Assembly (NCBI RefSeq): GCF_000331515.1
Contig: NZ_AMZO01000034.1
Location: forward strand, 1-56,613
Length of the DNA: 56,613 nt
Reading direction: 5' to 3'
Source: Photobacterium marinum
GTDB lineage: Bacteria > Pseudomonadota > Gammaproteobacteria > Enterobacterales > Vibrionaceae
A program made the position numbers and the translations under genes. Positions within the stretch are counted from its first letter, which is position 1. The number at the start of each line of letters is the position of its first letter. The notes beneath the pieces are model-generated. The model saw nothing but the letters and a program-made list of their open reading frames with translations. It was not told the DNA's origin and ran no database searches. This document shows positions 17,470 to 26,702 of the stretch, piece after piece.

Positions 17470-18005
17470 TTCCCACTCCTGATCATCATGTACATTGACG
17501 GCTCGTGATAAATCGCGGTCAGAGCTTCAATAAACCCTTTTGTCAGACGCTGTGAAGTCTCTGACTGGCTTTCTGCTGAAATCGCATCAAATGCACAAGC
17601 CAACATATTGATATGCTCTGCATAAATCGTGATTTCCCCGAACACCAGAAAACCATACATCTTGCGATAGGCTTCGCTATCCAGAGGCAGACCACAAATC
17701 CAGTCGAGGTAATTTTTACCACTGCATTGCAACACGGCATCCAGACAATCAACAACACCGAGGTGATGCCCAATCGCCAGGCTGTAATACATGATCTGAC
17801 GCGCTTCTTCCGGCACTTCACTTTCATCGACAAACTTGCGGCTCAGGCTGTAAAAGTACACCTGGCTGTCAAGGTGACGGGATTGAGCGACTGAGCCGGA
17901 TTGTTCAGCAGATTGGGATTGTTTAGTGAATCCGCTTTTATCAACACGACTACTTTTATTAACACTACCACTGTTATTAACAGACATACTCTGATCAACG
18001 GGCAT
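17466..18005 (-). CDS. hycH: Formate hydrogenlyase assembly protein HycH with a serine-rich N-terminal repeat
   Basis: Residues about 45-179 match E. coli HycH: FYSLSRKFVDE, the core YYSLAIGHHLGVVDCLDAVL, and a C-terminal region ending MYMMIRSGK. HycH assists maturation of the hydrogenase and is not a subunit of the final complex. The unusual part is an N-terminal extension of about 45 residues made of six-residue units (SVNNSG, SVNKSS, RVDKSG, FTKQSQ, SAEQSG, SVAQSR). No other Met lies between residue 7 and the conserved core, so the extension appears translated. The start overlaps hycG by 11 nt and hycI by 4 nt at the other end. Confidence 0.9.
   Translation of the reverse strand: MPVDQSMSVNNSGSVNKSSRVDKSGFTKQSQSAEQSGSVAQSRHLDSQVYFYSLSRKFVDESEVPEEARQIMYYSLAIGHHLGVVDCLDAVLQCSGKNYLDWICGLPLDSEAYRKMYGFLVFGEITIYAEHINMLACAFDAISAESQSETSQRLTKGFIEALTAIYHEPSMYMMIRSGK
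17880..17987 (-). repeat. Degenerate 18-bp tandem repeat coding for hexapeptides in HycH
   Basis: Six degenerate units of pattern [SRF]-[VTA]-x-[NKQ]-S-x encode HycH residues 7-42. The repeat is clearer in protein than in DNA, pointing to an old expansion under selection for composition. Confidence 0.65.
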
Positions 18006-18804
18006 GACACGCAGCTCCTGTCTGTCCGGTCAGCTCCGCCATAGCTCGGCTAAGCAGGCAATTAACGATCTCTGTCTGACGAGGGTCGTTTTTCTCCCGC
18101 AGGTATTCACCGACTTTGACATCGACATCGTCCGAGTTGCATGTCACCAACACATCCATCAATTCTTCAGCAATACGCTGGCCCTGGCGATAACCAGCCA
18201 GAAGACGTGCTTCCCTTTCCAGCATGACCCGCATATCCAAAGGAATACCGGTATGCTTTAAGCTGGCTTTCTCGTTTTCAGGCTGATGGGTGGTTGCCTT
18301 TAATTTCTGGTCCAGCAAGCCCAGAGCAACAGCAAAACCATAAACGGTCGCAGCAGGTGTCGGAGGACAGCCCGGAATATAAACATCAACCGGAACGATT
18401 TTATCTGTTCCGCCCCATACGCCGTAAAGGTCATGAAAAATACCGCCGTCGCAACCGCATGCACCGTAAGAAACCACCACTTTCGGATCCGGAGCCGCTT
18501 CATAAGCACGAATTGCCGGTGCCCGCATCGGACGAGTTACCGCTCCGGTGAATAGCAAAATATCGGCATGACGTGGTGACGCTACCACCTTGATACCGAA
18601 ACGTTCAGTATCGTAAACCGGAGTAGTCGCGGCGAAAATTTCAATTTCACAACCGTTACAGCCACCACAGTCAACACGGTACACATAGGCTGAACGTCGA
18701 ATTTGTTTGATCAGAGCTTCTTTCAGCTTCTGGCTGTCGGGAGCAAGCGCAATCGGTTCGGCCTGAGTGTGAGCCGTACCTGACAGCTGTTTTATTCCTT
18801 TCAC
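17995..18804 (-). CDS. hycG: Hydrogenase-3 small subunit HycG
   Basis: This is the electron-transferring small subunit that carries a [4Fe-4S] cluster next to the NiFe subunit (NuoB-like). Diagnostic residues are in YRVDCGGCNGCEIEI, VSYGACGCDGGIF and VYIPGCPPTP. The frame is open to an ATG at 18834, but a GTG at 18804 forms a 4-nt GTGA overlap with the hycF stop and has GGAGG ahead, so I prefer it; the protein is then 269 residues (E. coli 255). It lies between hycF and hycH. Confidence 0.93.
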   Translation of the reverse strand: MKGIKQLSGTAHTQAEPIALAPDSQKLKEALIKQIRRSAYVYRVDCGGCNGCEIEIFAATTPVYDTERFGIKVVASPRHADILLFTGAVTRPMRAPAIRAYEAAPDPKVVVSYGACGCDGGIFHDLYGVWGGTDKIVPVDVYIPGCPPTPAATVYGFAVALGLLDQKLKATTHQPENEKASLKHTGIPLDMRVMLEREARLLAGYRQGQRIAEELMDVLVTCNSDDVDVKVGEYLREKNDPRQTEIVNCLLSRAMAELTGQTGAACHAR

Positions 18805-19349
18805 TCTTCTTCCTCCAGGTAACGCTGGTGACACAAGTTTTCAGCATCAAGCATATTGTTGGTACGACGGCATGACGGACAGGTTTCCAACTGATGACGA
18901 CGTTGCTCCAGCAGTTCTCCGGTATCGCCACTTTCCGCCAGCATATCAAGGGCATAATCAAGCAGCTTTCGGGCAACAAACGGACGACCGCATTCACGGC
19001 AGTTCGCCAGGCTAAATACCGCCTCTTCATACAAATCAGACTTTTTGGTCACAGCCAACTCAAAATCTTCCGACAGTTTAATGGCATGAGTCGGACACAC
19101 TTCTTCGCAGCGACCGCAATAAATACAGCGAGCCAGAGATAACTCCCAACGACGAGTGCCGTTGGCTTCATCATTTTCCATGATCAACGCATTGGCAGGA
19201 CAAGCGCGGGTACAGGCACCGCATGAAATACACTGGCTGGCATTGAGCTCTGGCTTACCACGGAAATCCGGGCTGACTGCTAAAGGGGCAAACGGATATT
19301 TTTCAGTACTTTCCCCGGTTTTGATGACAGTTTTCAGTAATTTAAACAC
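18801..19349 (-). CDS. hycF: Formate hydrogenlyase ferredoxin subunit HycF
   Basis: This 182-residue NuoI-like subunit has two [4Fe-4S] motifs, CISCGACTRACPANA and CIYCGRCEEVCPTHA. A C-terminal half contains two further CxxC pairs (CREC and CPSC) typical of HycF. It relays electrons from HycB to HycG. Length matches E. coli HycF (180). The start is 10 bp after the end of hycE and the end overlaps the hycG start. Confidence 0.95.
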   Translation of the reverse strand: MFKLLKTVIKTGESTEKYPFAPLAVSPDFRGKPELNASQCISCGACTRACPANALIMENDEANGTRRWELSLARCIYCGRCEEVCPTHAIKLSEDFELAVTKKSDLYEEAVFSLANCRECGRPFVARKLLDYALDMLAESGDTGELLEQRRHQLETCPSCRRTNNMLDAENLCHQRYLEEEE

Positions 19350-19359
19350 GACATCCCCC

Positions 19360-21105
19360 TCATGACAGCTTCAATGGTGAGTTACGGCGGCTGATACTGT
19401 ATTGCTCAATCGCCTTGTACGGGATGGTTTTGCTGCGTTTCTTGCGGGTATCAACAATAGTGACACGGTCAGTACAGGAGTAGCACGGATCCAGACTACC
19501 GATAATCAGCGGTGCATCCGCCACCGTATTGCCACGTAGCATGTAACGCAGTGTCGGCCAATTCGCATAAGTGGCAGCACGACAACGCCAGCGGAACAGC
19601 TTCTGATTATCCCCGGTCATACTCCAGTGCACATTCTCCCCGCGCGGTGCTTCGGTAAAGCCAAGAGCAAACTTGTTAGGTACATAGTTGAAACCTTCAG
19701 TCAGGATGCTGCCGGCAGGCAGGTGATCAAGGCCATATTCGACAATATTGAGCGAGTCGAATACTTCCCGGATTCTTACTGTCACCCTAGAGCGCACATC
19801 GCCGTTTGGCATGGTCTGCAAATCAAGCGGGACTTCACCGTAAGACTCCAGAGACTGACCATGAATAATACGGGTATCTCGATTGAAACCACTGGCGCGG
19901 ATAAGCGGACCAACCGGGCTGTAATCTCGTGCAATATCTCGGGCCAGAATACCGACACCGTCAATACGGCTGTCGATATTCGGCGTTGCCAGCAGCATAT
20001 CCACCAGCTCGGTAAATGACTTACGCACTTCACGAACCAGCGCAATCCCTTTAACACGTTGCTCTTTAAGGAAATCGCGGCGTACACCGCCAATCAGGTT
20101 CATACCATATGTTTTACGAGCACCGGTCAGTAACTCTGCCAGCTCCATGGTTTTCTCACGAATGCGGAAGAACTGCATAAAGCCGGTATCAAATCCAACA
20201 AAGTGACTGGCAAGGCCAATGTTCAGCAAATGACTGTGCAAACGTTCCACTTCAAGCAAGACAGTTCGGATCATCTTTGCTCTGAGCGGCACAGGAACTG
20301 ACAAGGCGTTTTCAATGGTATTGCTATAGCCTACGCTGTGGGTAAAACCGCAAATACCACAAACGCGATCAGTCAGAAAAGCTACTTCCTGATACCCCAT
20401 CCGGGTTTCAGCCAGTTTTTCCATACCACGGTGAACATAGAACATGCGGTAGTCGGCATCGACAATATCTTCACCATCGACGAATAAACGGAAGTGACCC
20501 GGTTCGTCTGAAGTAATATGCAACGGGCCAACAGGAACAATACGGTTTTTATCGCTGCCAAGCTGGTTATCAAACTGGTAAGTTTCAGTTTCTGAAGTTG
20601 GCTGCGGGCGCTGACGGTAATCCATCGCATCTTTTCGTAACGGGTGCAAATCTTCAGGCCAGTCATCCGGCAGCACCAAACGACGTTCATCCGGTAGACC
20701 GACCGGATGCAAGCCATACATATCGCGGACTTCCCGCTCCCCCCAGACTGCCGCCGGAATATAAGGCGTGATCGAGATAAACTCCTGGCTTTGCGCATCA
20801 ACCAGCACCTTCACGGTTACCCAGCTTTTTACTTCGCCTTCCATTGAAAGAGCGTGATAAACAGCAAAGTGACCATTGAGACTGCGTTCATCATTACCGA
20901 AGGAAACAGTCAGCCAGCCGCCTTGATCGTAATAAAGCCACTTCATCACTTCGACCAGAGAAGTCATCTTAACCGTAATCGTCACCTGGTTTTCAGTCTG
21001 CCACTCTTCATCCAGGATGGCTGAAGGAAAGAAATGGTTAACCCCATCGATGTAATGCTTGCCGATGCGGTTCTGTTGTTTTTGTTCAATCGTTCCGATA
21101 TCCAT
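19360..21105 (-). CDS. hycE: Hydrogenase-3 large subunit HycE (precursor)
   Basis: This is the catalytic [NiFe] subunit that reduces protons to H2. It combines an N-terminal NuoC-like domain (LYYDQGGWLTVSFGNDE) with a NuoD-like hydrogenase domain. The nickel ligands are in RVCGICGFTH and the C-terminal DPCYSCTDR. After that Arg, a 32-residue tail (VTIVDTRKKR onward) remains for HycI to cleave. I place the start at the ATG at 21105 (581 residues); an upstream in-frame TTG at 21114 is possible but lies 1 bp from the hycD stop. E. coli HycE is 569 residues. Confidence 0.96.
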   Translation of the reverse strand: MDIGTIEQKQQNRIGKHYIDGVNHFFPSAILDEEWQTENQVTITVKMTSLVEVMKWLYYDQGGWLTVSFGNDERSLNGHFAVYHALSMEGEVKSWVTVKVLVDAQSQEFISITPYIPAAVWGEREVRDMYGLHPVGLPDERRLVLPDDWPEDLHPLRKDAMDYRQRPQPTSETETYQFDNQLGSDKNRIVPVGPLHITSDEPGHFRLFVDGEDIVDADYRMFYVHRGMEKLAETRMGYQEVAFLTDRVCGICGFTHSVGYSNTIENALSVPVPLRAKMIRTVLLEVERLHSHLLNIGLASHFVGFDTGFMQFFRIREKTMELAELLTGARKTYGMNLIGGVRRDFLKEQRVKGIALVREVRKSFTELVDMLLATPNIDSRIDGVGILARDIARDYSPVGPLIRASGFNRDTRIIHGQSLESYGEVPLDLQTMPNGDVRSRVTVRIREVFDSLNIVEYGLDHLPAGSILTEGFNYVPNKFALGFTEAPRGENVHWSMTGDNQKLFRWRCRAATYANWPTLRYMLRGNTVADAPLIIGSLDPCYSCTDRVTIVDTRKKRSKTIPYKAIEQYSISRRNSPLKLS

Positions 21106-21114
21106 TTTTACCAA

Positions 21115-22068
21115 TTACCAACCAAGAATAAAAAAGACCAAAGCCAGCACAGCGATTGCTGTAACCGGGAAAACCGTGCGAAGCATATTAAGGAAACGAA
21201 CCCGCGCCATGCTGTTCTCAAGCCAGGCAGCCAACAGGAACACCACAAAGAGTTTCAACAGCAGAATAATCACGGCCGGAATCAGTGAGACCATGTCCAG
21301 CGATGCAGCTTTGCCCCACGGAATGAAAATCGCCAGGAACAACTGAGCAACAACCAACTGCTTCAGACCAAGGCCCAACTTAACCATCGCCAGAGCAGAA
21401 CCTGAGTATTCCGTCACCGGACCTTCCTGCAATTCCTGCTCAGCTTCAGCACTGTCGAATGGTAACTTGCCCATTTCGACAAATACGGCAAAGGCACAGG
21501 CAATACCAGCCAACACAATTGTCAGTGGTCGCTGCCATTCCTGGGTCTGCATGCCCTGACTGATGATGCCGAGGTCAGTCGAACCGACAATCAACGCCAT
21601 CACTAAAATCGACAGCATGAAGATCGGTTCTACTAACACACCGAGTGTCAGTTCACGGCTGCTGCCCATCCCGGCGAACATGCTGTTTGAGTCAATCCCG
21701 GCAAGAGAGAAGAAGAATCGGAAAATCGCCAGCAGATAGATATCAGTGATCACATCACCTGAGATCGGGAACGGAGAAAACGCAGTCACAGTCGGTAACG
21801 CCATTCCGACCAACAACATAGTGATCACCAGCACCCAGGGCATGACCCGGAAGATAGCACCGGAATTTGCCGGCGCTACTGACTGACGACGAAACAGCTT
21901 ATTGATATCCCGATAGTCCTGAAGGATACCGGGGCCTTTGCGAGAGTGGATCTTGGCGCGGACAACCCGTGAAAAGCCGGTTGCCAGTGGCGCAAGGAGC
22001 AACATCGCAAGCGCCTGGGCAACTGCGAAGGCAATCCAACCACTACTTGGCATTTCAAGTGCAGGCAT
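21115..22068 (-). CDS. hycD: Formate hydrogenlyase membrane subunit HycD
   Basis: This 317-residue, roughly eight-helix NuoH-like inner-membrane subunit anchors the soluble hydrogenase arm. Conserved segments include RKGPGILQDYRDINKLF, the charged PFDSAEAEQELQEGPVTEYSG loop that contacts the NiFe arm, and a final membrane helix ending FFILGW. The ATG overlaps the hycC stop by 1 nt (TAATG). Length is similar to E. coli HycD (307). Confidence 0.95.
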   Translation of the reverse strand: MPALEMPSSGWIAFAVAQALAMLLLAPLATGFSRVVRAKIHSRKGPGILQDYRDINKLFRRQSVAPANSGAIFRVMPWVLVITMLLVGMALPTVTAFSPFPISGDVITDIYLLAIFRFFFSLAGIDSNSMFAGMGSSRELTLGVLVEPIFMLSILVMALIVGSTDLGIISQGMQTQEWQRPLTIVLAGIACAFAVFVEMGKLPFDSAEAEQELQEGPVTEYSGSALAMVKLGLGLKQLVVAQLFLAIFIPWGKAASLDMVSLIPAVIILLLKLFVVFLLAAWLENSMARVRFLNMLRTVFPVTAIAVLALVFFILGW

Positions 22069-24014
22069 TAGTTAACTCCTGAGATGAATGGGAAGAAAAG
22101 GAGAACAAACAGCACCATCACACCGCAAAGCAAATACACTCGCATGGTGTTGTAGTGAACCCCGTCACGGGTACGGTTACCCAGAGGTATCAGAACGAAT
22201 CGTTCGATCAGAGAAAGCTGTGGACGATTGCGGTATACGAGGCTGAAGAAGTGACGCAACGGCTGAGTAATTGCACCGGCATTGACAGTCATACGCTGCT
22301 CATACTGGTAACCACATGCCCACGGGTCGCCAGCATGACGACGACTGCGGCGATGTTTTCCGAACACAAACAGAATCACCGCAGGAATAACAAGCAAGAG
22401 AAGCAAGGCAACAGCAATCACCGGAGTAGACAGAATCGCCTGCGAGGTATTTGCCGGGTACAGTGTCGCCCCATTACTGACGTGCAAACTTGCCGCGCCG
22501 AGTACCGAAGAAGCTACAGAAGAGATATAAGGAGAGATCCAAGGAGAGCCGACACCCAGTACAATACAGAGCACCGCCAGCATTGAAGTCGCGACAACCA
22601 TGCCGACACCAACTTCTGTTGCCAGCTCTGCCCTTGCCGATTTAGGTGCACCGGAAAAACAAATCCCGTAAACCTTAACGAAACACATACAGGCCAAAGC
22701 ACCAGTCAAAGCCAGCATAATGACAGCAAATGGTCCGGCGATAAGGAAACCTGTCGAGCCGATTTTGCTCATGCTGAACAGCGACTGGTAAATAAACCAC
22801 TCACTGACAAAACCGTTAAGCGGCGGCAAAGCAGAAATAGCCATGGTGCCGATAAGAAACGCCAACGCGGTATAAGGCATTTTTTTCGCCAGACCGCCCA
22901 TCAGATCCATATCTTTGCTGTGCATCCTGAACACAATTGAACCAGAGCCCAGACATAGCAACCCTTTAAACACCGCATGGTTCAGCAGGTGATAAAGTGC
23001 ACCCAGCAAGCCCAACAGCGCCAGCGTCTGATGCTGCGACGCAAGGCCAACCATACACACACCGACCCCAATAAGGATGATGCCGATATTTTCGACCGTG
23101 TGATAAGCCAGCAGCCGCTTGATATCGTGCTCTGCCAGCGCATACATCACACCAAACACAGAGGAAAGTGCACCGAAAATCAGCACCAGATAACCCCACC
23201 ACAACTGAGATGCACCAAGGAAAACAATCCCGACTTTGATAATGCCGTAGATGCCAATTTTGACCATGACGCAAGAAATCAGAGTGGAGCAATGGGACGG
23301 TGCAACCGGATAGGCTTTTGGCAGCCATCCATGCAATAAAATACCGCTTGCTTTGATACCAAAGCCCACCAGCGCCAGTAAAAAGGTCAACGTTGCCTGA
23401 CCAGCCGATAAGCCTGCATCACTGAAGGTCGCCATCTCAACACTGCCAGTGTGCTGATACAAAATGTAGAACGCCGCTATAATCAGGACACTGCCGAGGT
23501 GATCCATCAGGAAATACTGCATCCCTGCTTGCTTACTTTTCTGGCTGCCGTCACTAATAACGATAAGGAACGATGCCAGCGAGATCAGCTCCATAAACAG
23601 CATGAAATAGAGGGCACTGCCAGATACCACCAACGCGACCATGGCAATTGCAAATACATTAAACAGCGCACTGATATACCAGGCCCCCTTGCCAAGGTAC
23701 TCTTCCAGGTAATTAATGGAGAACAGCGCCGAAGCCAATACCACAACAGAAATCACCAGCACCATCAGCGCGGCTAATCCATCCATCGCGACAATAAAAT
23801 CCCCCGTTGGCAGAGAGAAAGAAGCAACTGACTTTGCAACAGGATCAGCGGAAATTGCCATAACCGCAGCTATAACGCCAAACAGCCCGCCAAGGGCAGT
23901 CAGCACACCGGACAAACGAATTGCCCTGTCTTCATTCGAGCTGCCAAGTAACGAAATTACGCAGGCAAACAGGTAAAGTCCTATGGAAAAAGTTAATAAA
24001 ACTAAGGGATTCAT
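22068..24014 (-). CDS. hycC: Formate hydrogenlyase membrane subunit HycC (antiporter-like)
   Basis: This NuoL/M/N-like polytopic protein is the large proton/ion-translocation-like subunit of FHL-1. It has many hydrophobic helices, the lysine/histidine-bearing core GWLPKAYPVAPSHCSTLISC and the AEHDIKRLLAYHTVENIGI segment. The frame runs open to 24107, but that extension is basic and overlaps hycB; the ATG at 24014 starts a normal first membrane helix, lies 4 bp after the hycB stop and has GGAG upstream. The chosen form is 648 residues (E. coli 608). No HyfD/E/F-like genes are present, so this is FHL-1-like and not FHL-2. Confidence 0.93.
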   Translation of the reverse strand: MNPLVLLTFSIGLYLFACVISLLGSSNEDRAIRLSGVLTALGGLFGVIAAVMAISADPVAKSVASFSLPTGDFIVAMDGLAALMVLVISVVVLASALFSINYLEEYLGKGAWYISALFNVFAIAMVALVVSGSALYFMLFMELISLASFLIVISDGSQKSKQAGMQYFLMDHLGSVLIIAAFYILYQHTGSVEMATFSDAGLSAGQATLTFLLALVGFGIKASGILLHGWLPKAYPVAPSHCSTLISCVMVKIGIYGIIKVGIVFLGASQLWWGYLVLIFGALSSVFGVMYALAEHDIKRLLAYHTVENIGIILIGVGVCMVGLASQHQTLALLGLLGALYHLLNHAVFKGLLCLGSGSIVFRMHSKDMDLMGGLAKKMPYTALAFLIGTMAISALPPLNGFVSEWFIYQSLFSMSKIGSTGFLIAGPFAVIMLALTGALACMCFVKVYGICFSGAPKSARAELATEVGVGMVVATSMLAVLCIVLGVGSPWISPYISSVASSVLGAASLHVSNGATLYPANTSQAILSTPVIAVALLLLLVIPAVILFVFGKHRRSRRHAGDPWACGYQYEQRMTVNAGAITQPLRHFFSLVYRNRPQLSLIERFVLIPLGNRTRDGVHYNTMRVYLLCGVMVLFVLLFFPFISGVN

Positions 24015-24018
24015 CAGG

Positions 24019-24624
24019 CTATAGCTCCACGGTAATACTCTGGGCAACATTCGCCGCCTCTTCCCGCTTTCTTTCCCGGGCTTTAATGATCTTGTCTTCA
24101 TCGACAACCATCAGCGCCTGAGTCGGGCAGACTTCAACACAAGCCGGACCTTGTTCGCGGAAACCACATAAGTCGCATTTCACAGCAATACTTTTTACGC
24201 CCGGTTCCCAGGCGAGAATGTCCTGGCCAAAAACACCGGGCACAGAAGTTGAAGGGTTACTTGAACGAGTCGTTGAGGGAATAAAAGTGTCATAACTGTT
24301 GGCCATCGCCACCGGGCGGCTGCCATCAAAAGCAATCGCTCCAAAGGGACAGGCAACAGCACAAAGTGTACAGCCGACACACAGGGTTTCGTTGATATAA
24401 ACCCGATCATCCTCTTTAGTGATCGCCTGAACAGGACAAACTCTTGCACAGGGTGCATCTTCACAATGCCTGCACATCACAGGCGCTGTCGCATCCTTAT
24501 GCTTGATCACAGTCAGCCGAGGATGACTCTGCAACCCCACTTTCTTGTGCTCTGTAGAACATGCCGCCATGCAGGTTCCACAGCCGATACACTTCAGGGG
24601 ATCGGCAATAACAAAGCGTTTCAT
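24019..24624 (-). CDS. hycB: Formate hydrogenlyase electron-transfer subunit HycB
   Basis: This 201-residue ferredoxin-like subunit has four [4Fe-4S] motifs (CIGCGTCMAACS, CRHCEDAPCARVCP, CVGCTLCAVACPFGA, CDLCGFREQGPACVEVCP). Between motifs three and four lies a longer Ser/Thr/Pro linker, and the tail WEPGVKSIAVKCDLC matches HycB rather than HydN. It links FdhF to the membrane-bound hydrogenase. It is the first gene of hycBCDEFGHI, beginning 33 bp after the sigma-54 promoter. Confidence 0.93.
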   Translation of the reverse strand: MKRFVIADPLKCIGCGTCMAACSTEHKKVGLQSHPRLTVIKHKDATAPVMCRHCEDAPCARVCPVQAITKEDDRVYINETLCVGCTLCAVACPFGAIAFDGSRPVAMANSYDTFIPSTTRSSNPSTSVPGVFGQDILAWEPGVKSIAVKCDLCGFREQGPACVEVCPTQALMVVDEDKIIKARERKREEAANVAQSITVEL

Positions 24625-24656
24625 GGCATTCCTGGTTAATTATAAAAACCCAGCCA

Positions 24657-24674
24657 AAGCAAGGTGCATGCCAG
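24657..24674 (-). promoter_or_regulatory. Sigma-54 promoter of the hycB-I operon
   Basis: Minus-strand TGGCATGCACCTTGCTT matches the -24/-12 consensus (TGGCA and TTGC, with GG-N10-GC). The palindromic candidate FhlA site lies about 80-100 bp upstream. Confidence 0.9.
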
Positions 24675-24754
24675 CATTTAATCCATTTAAATTCAAATAC
24701 TTAGAGCCAATTACCTCAGATTTATATTATTCTTGTGTCATCAACTGTCAGATT

Positions 24755-24770
24755 TCGACACTAGTGTCGA
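24755..24770. promoter_or_regulatory. Candidate FhlA binding palindrome upstream of hycB
   Basis: TCGACACTAGTGTCGA is a perfect 16-bp palindrome built from the same TGTCGA half-site seen before hydN. It lies about 82-97 bp upstream of the -24 element of the hycB promoter. Confidence 0.75.
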
Positions 24771-24805
24771 CGCCCTGAAAGATAACTCTGGAAATTTCTG
24801 GGCAT

Positions 24806-24843
24806 AAAAAAACGGCAGACACATAATGTGGCTGCCGTTTTCA
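24806..24843 (-). terminator. Terminator after selB
   Basis: A long stem (AAAACGGCAG-x-CACAT with its complement, one mismatch) followed on the minus strand by a T-run. It ends the selC-selA-selB unit before the hyc regulatory region. Confidence 0.9.
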
Positions 24844-24872
24844 GCTTTAACACTGTAGTTAAGACTTCTCGC

Positions 24873-26702
24873 TTATGACCAAGGCTTAACAATGATCCTT
24901 TCATCACCGTCACGCCTTACCCAGCCATCTTTCTCCATCCGGTTGGCCAGTGGGATAGCATATTTTCGGCTTAGACCGGTATTGTCTTTAATGTCTGCCA
25001 TAGAGATGCGCTCCTGCGCCTTATGCTCTGAAACTACGGCTTTCACCATCTCGGTATACAACGCCATATCATAATAAATCGTTTCATTCAGCGCGGTAAT
25101 TAGCTTCTGGTGTGCCAACTGGCGCAGCCATTTCTTTCCGCCCGAAAGCGTTACTTTGTTCAGCTCCAAGCCATCCTTTCCATAGTGGCGGATCTGCGCA
25201 AGTAATTCCTGGGCTTCCGACGGTAATTCATCCTCACTCATCCCCTGTCCCGGATACCATTTACCATGGCTCAGGTGTACCTTATCCTGTTGTTTCATCG
25301 CTTGCATGATAACGGCAACCGCTTCATTCTCTATCCGCAAACGGGTACTGATTTCACCGTCTCCCATTGCCCCCAACTCTGCCAGCAGGTTATGAATCGC
25401 CGCTTCATTCTTCTCCAGCCATTCCGGTTCAAACATAAATGGGGCTAAGTGAACACCATCAAAGCCAGAGGCAACGCCCATTTTCTCAGCATCGAAATAC
25501 CCTCTGACATTCAGCAAAAGCCGGAATTCATCATCAAATTTCAATGTCGCAGGCAATTGCGCCAGTCCGTTATATATCGCCCTCTTCTGAAAGGAAGGAA
25601 TGAATGCCTGCCAGACGACTTCCGCGCCATGAAGAAGACGGCTCCCCCCTTTTACAATCACCGCCAGACGCTGGCCAAACTGCAACGGTACAGCCTGTTT
25701 AAATACCAACCTTGCGAGCTGAGTTTCAGGGATATAACAAATTTTGGCGACACCATGCCAGGTTCCCACGGCCACCTCGACTTCACGCTGTTTTCGGACG
25801 ATTACTGAAGAATCAAATAATCCTAGCCGAACGATGCATTGTTCACATAGCGTCACAGCCCGATTCGTTCCGACCAGCAACCCTCCTCGACCAATATCCT
25901 TGCGGTTTAACCCTTTAACATTCAGCGCAACCCGGCAAGTGGAGTTAACGGAGTCCAATTGACGGTGATAGGCCTGAATCGAGCGAACCATGCCAACCTG
26001 ACCGGACGGATAACAACGCACTTTGTCACCAACCGCAATCTTCCCCTGCGCCAGAGTTCCGGTGACTACAGTTCCAATACCATTAACCACAAAAGCACGG
26101 TCGACATAAAGCTGAGGATCATGCTCTGCCGGAACCTCTTCATCCATCTCTGCTACAGCCGGCATGACAGTTCGAGCCACTGATTCAATGATTGTCTGAC
26201 GCAAGATGGGAATATTCTCTCCGCTCATGGCAGAGACGGAAACCAACTCAGGGATCAAGCCAGTCATGTCCATTACCATCTCCAGTGCCAGCTCTTCGGT
26301 TTCCGCCAGTTGCTGCGAAGAAACCTTATCGCACTTGTTTATACACAGGATGATCTCTTTGAGCCCCATGGCATGGGCAACTTCAAGGTGGGACGTGGTC
26401 ATCGGCATCCAGCCCTCATCGGCTGCGACTACCAAAATCAAAGTATTTAAATGCCAAACCCCGGCAACCATATTACGGAGGTAACGTTCATGCCCCGGCA
26501 CATCAACAACACCTATGGTGTTGCCTGCATCGTCATTAAAGTAAGCAAAACCTAAATCCTGAGTCATCCCCAATGCTTGTTCATGAGGACGAGCGGTCAC
26601 AATACCTGTCAGTGCTTCGATAAGCGCCGTCTTACCGTGATCTACATGGCCGGCCACGCCGACAACGGCCTGATACATCACATTATTACTTTGTGTCAGC
26701 AT
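24873..26702 (-). CDS. selB: Selenocysteine-specific elongation factor SelB
   Basis: SelB brings Sec-tRNA to the ribosome and binds the SECIS hairpin. The 609-residue protein has an EF-Tu-like GTPase with GHVDHGKT, DVPGHERYLRNM and NKCD. Beta-barrel domains follow, then a C-terminal region of winged-helix repeats ending near DGWVRRDGDERIIVKPWS. The usual switch-I phrase RGMTIDLGFA reads LGMTQDLGFAY here, keeping the Thr. The ATG at 26702 has GGAGG 5 nt upstream and overlaps the selA 3' end by 17 nt; an ATG at 26723 is the alternative. It should act on fdhF. Confidence 0.94.
   Translation of the reverse strand: MLTQSNNVMYQAVVGVAGHVDHGKTALIEALTGIVTARPHEQALGMTQDLGFAYFNDDAGNTIGVVDVPGHERYLRNMVAGVWHLNTLILVVAADEGWMPMTTSHLEVAHAMGLKEIILCINKCDKVSSQQLAETEELALEMVMDMTGLIPELVSVSAMSGENIPILRQTIIESVARTVMPAVAEMDEEVPAEHDPQLYVDRAFVVNGIGTVVTGTLAQGKIAVGDKVRCYPSGQVGMVRSIQAYHRQLDSVNSTCRVALNVKGLNRKDIGRGGLLVGTNRAVTLCEQCIVRLGLFDSSVIVRKQREVEVAVGTWHGVAKICYIPETQLARLVFKQAVPLQFGQRLAVIVKGGSRLLHGAEVVWQAFIPSFQKRAIYNGLAQLPATLKFDDEFRLLLNVRGYFDAEKMGVASGFDGVHLAPFMFEPEWLEKNEAAIHNLLAELGAMGDGEISTRLRIENEAVAVIMQAMKQQDKVHLSHGKWYPGQGMSEDELPSEAQELLAQIRHYGKDGLELNKVTLSGGKKWLRQLAHQKLITALNETIYYDMALYTEMVKAVVSEHKAQERISMADIKDNTGLSRKYAIPLANRMEKDGWVRRDGDERIIVKPWS

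Noticed and set aside
24019..24624. Calling this gene hydN and the gene at 16237 hycB
   Set aside because: Linker length and motif wording match the opposite assignment.
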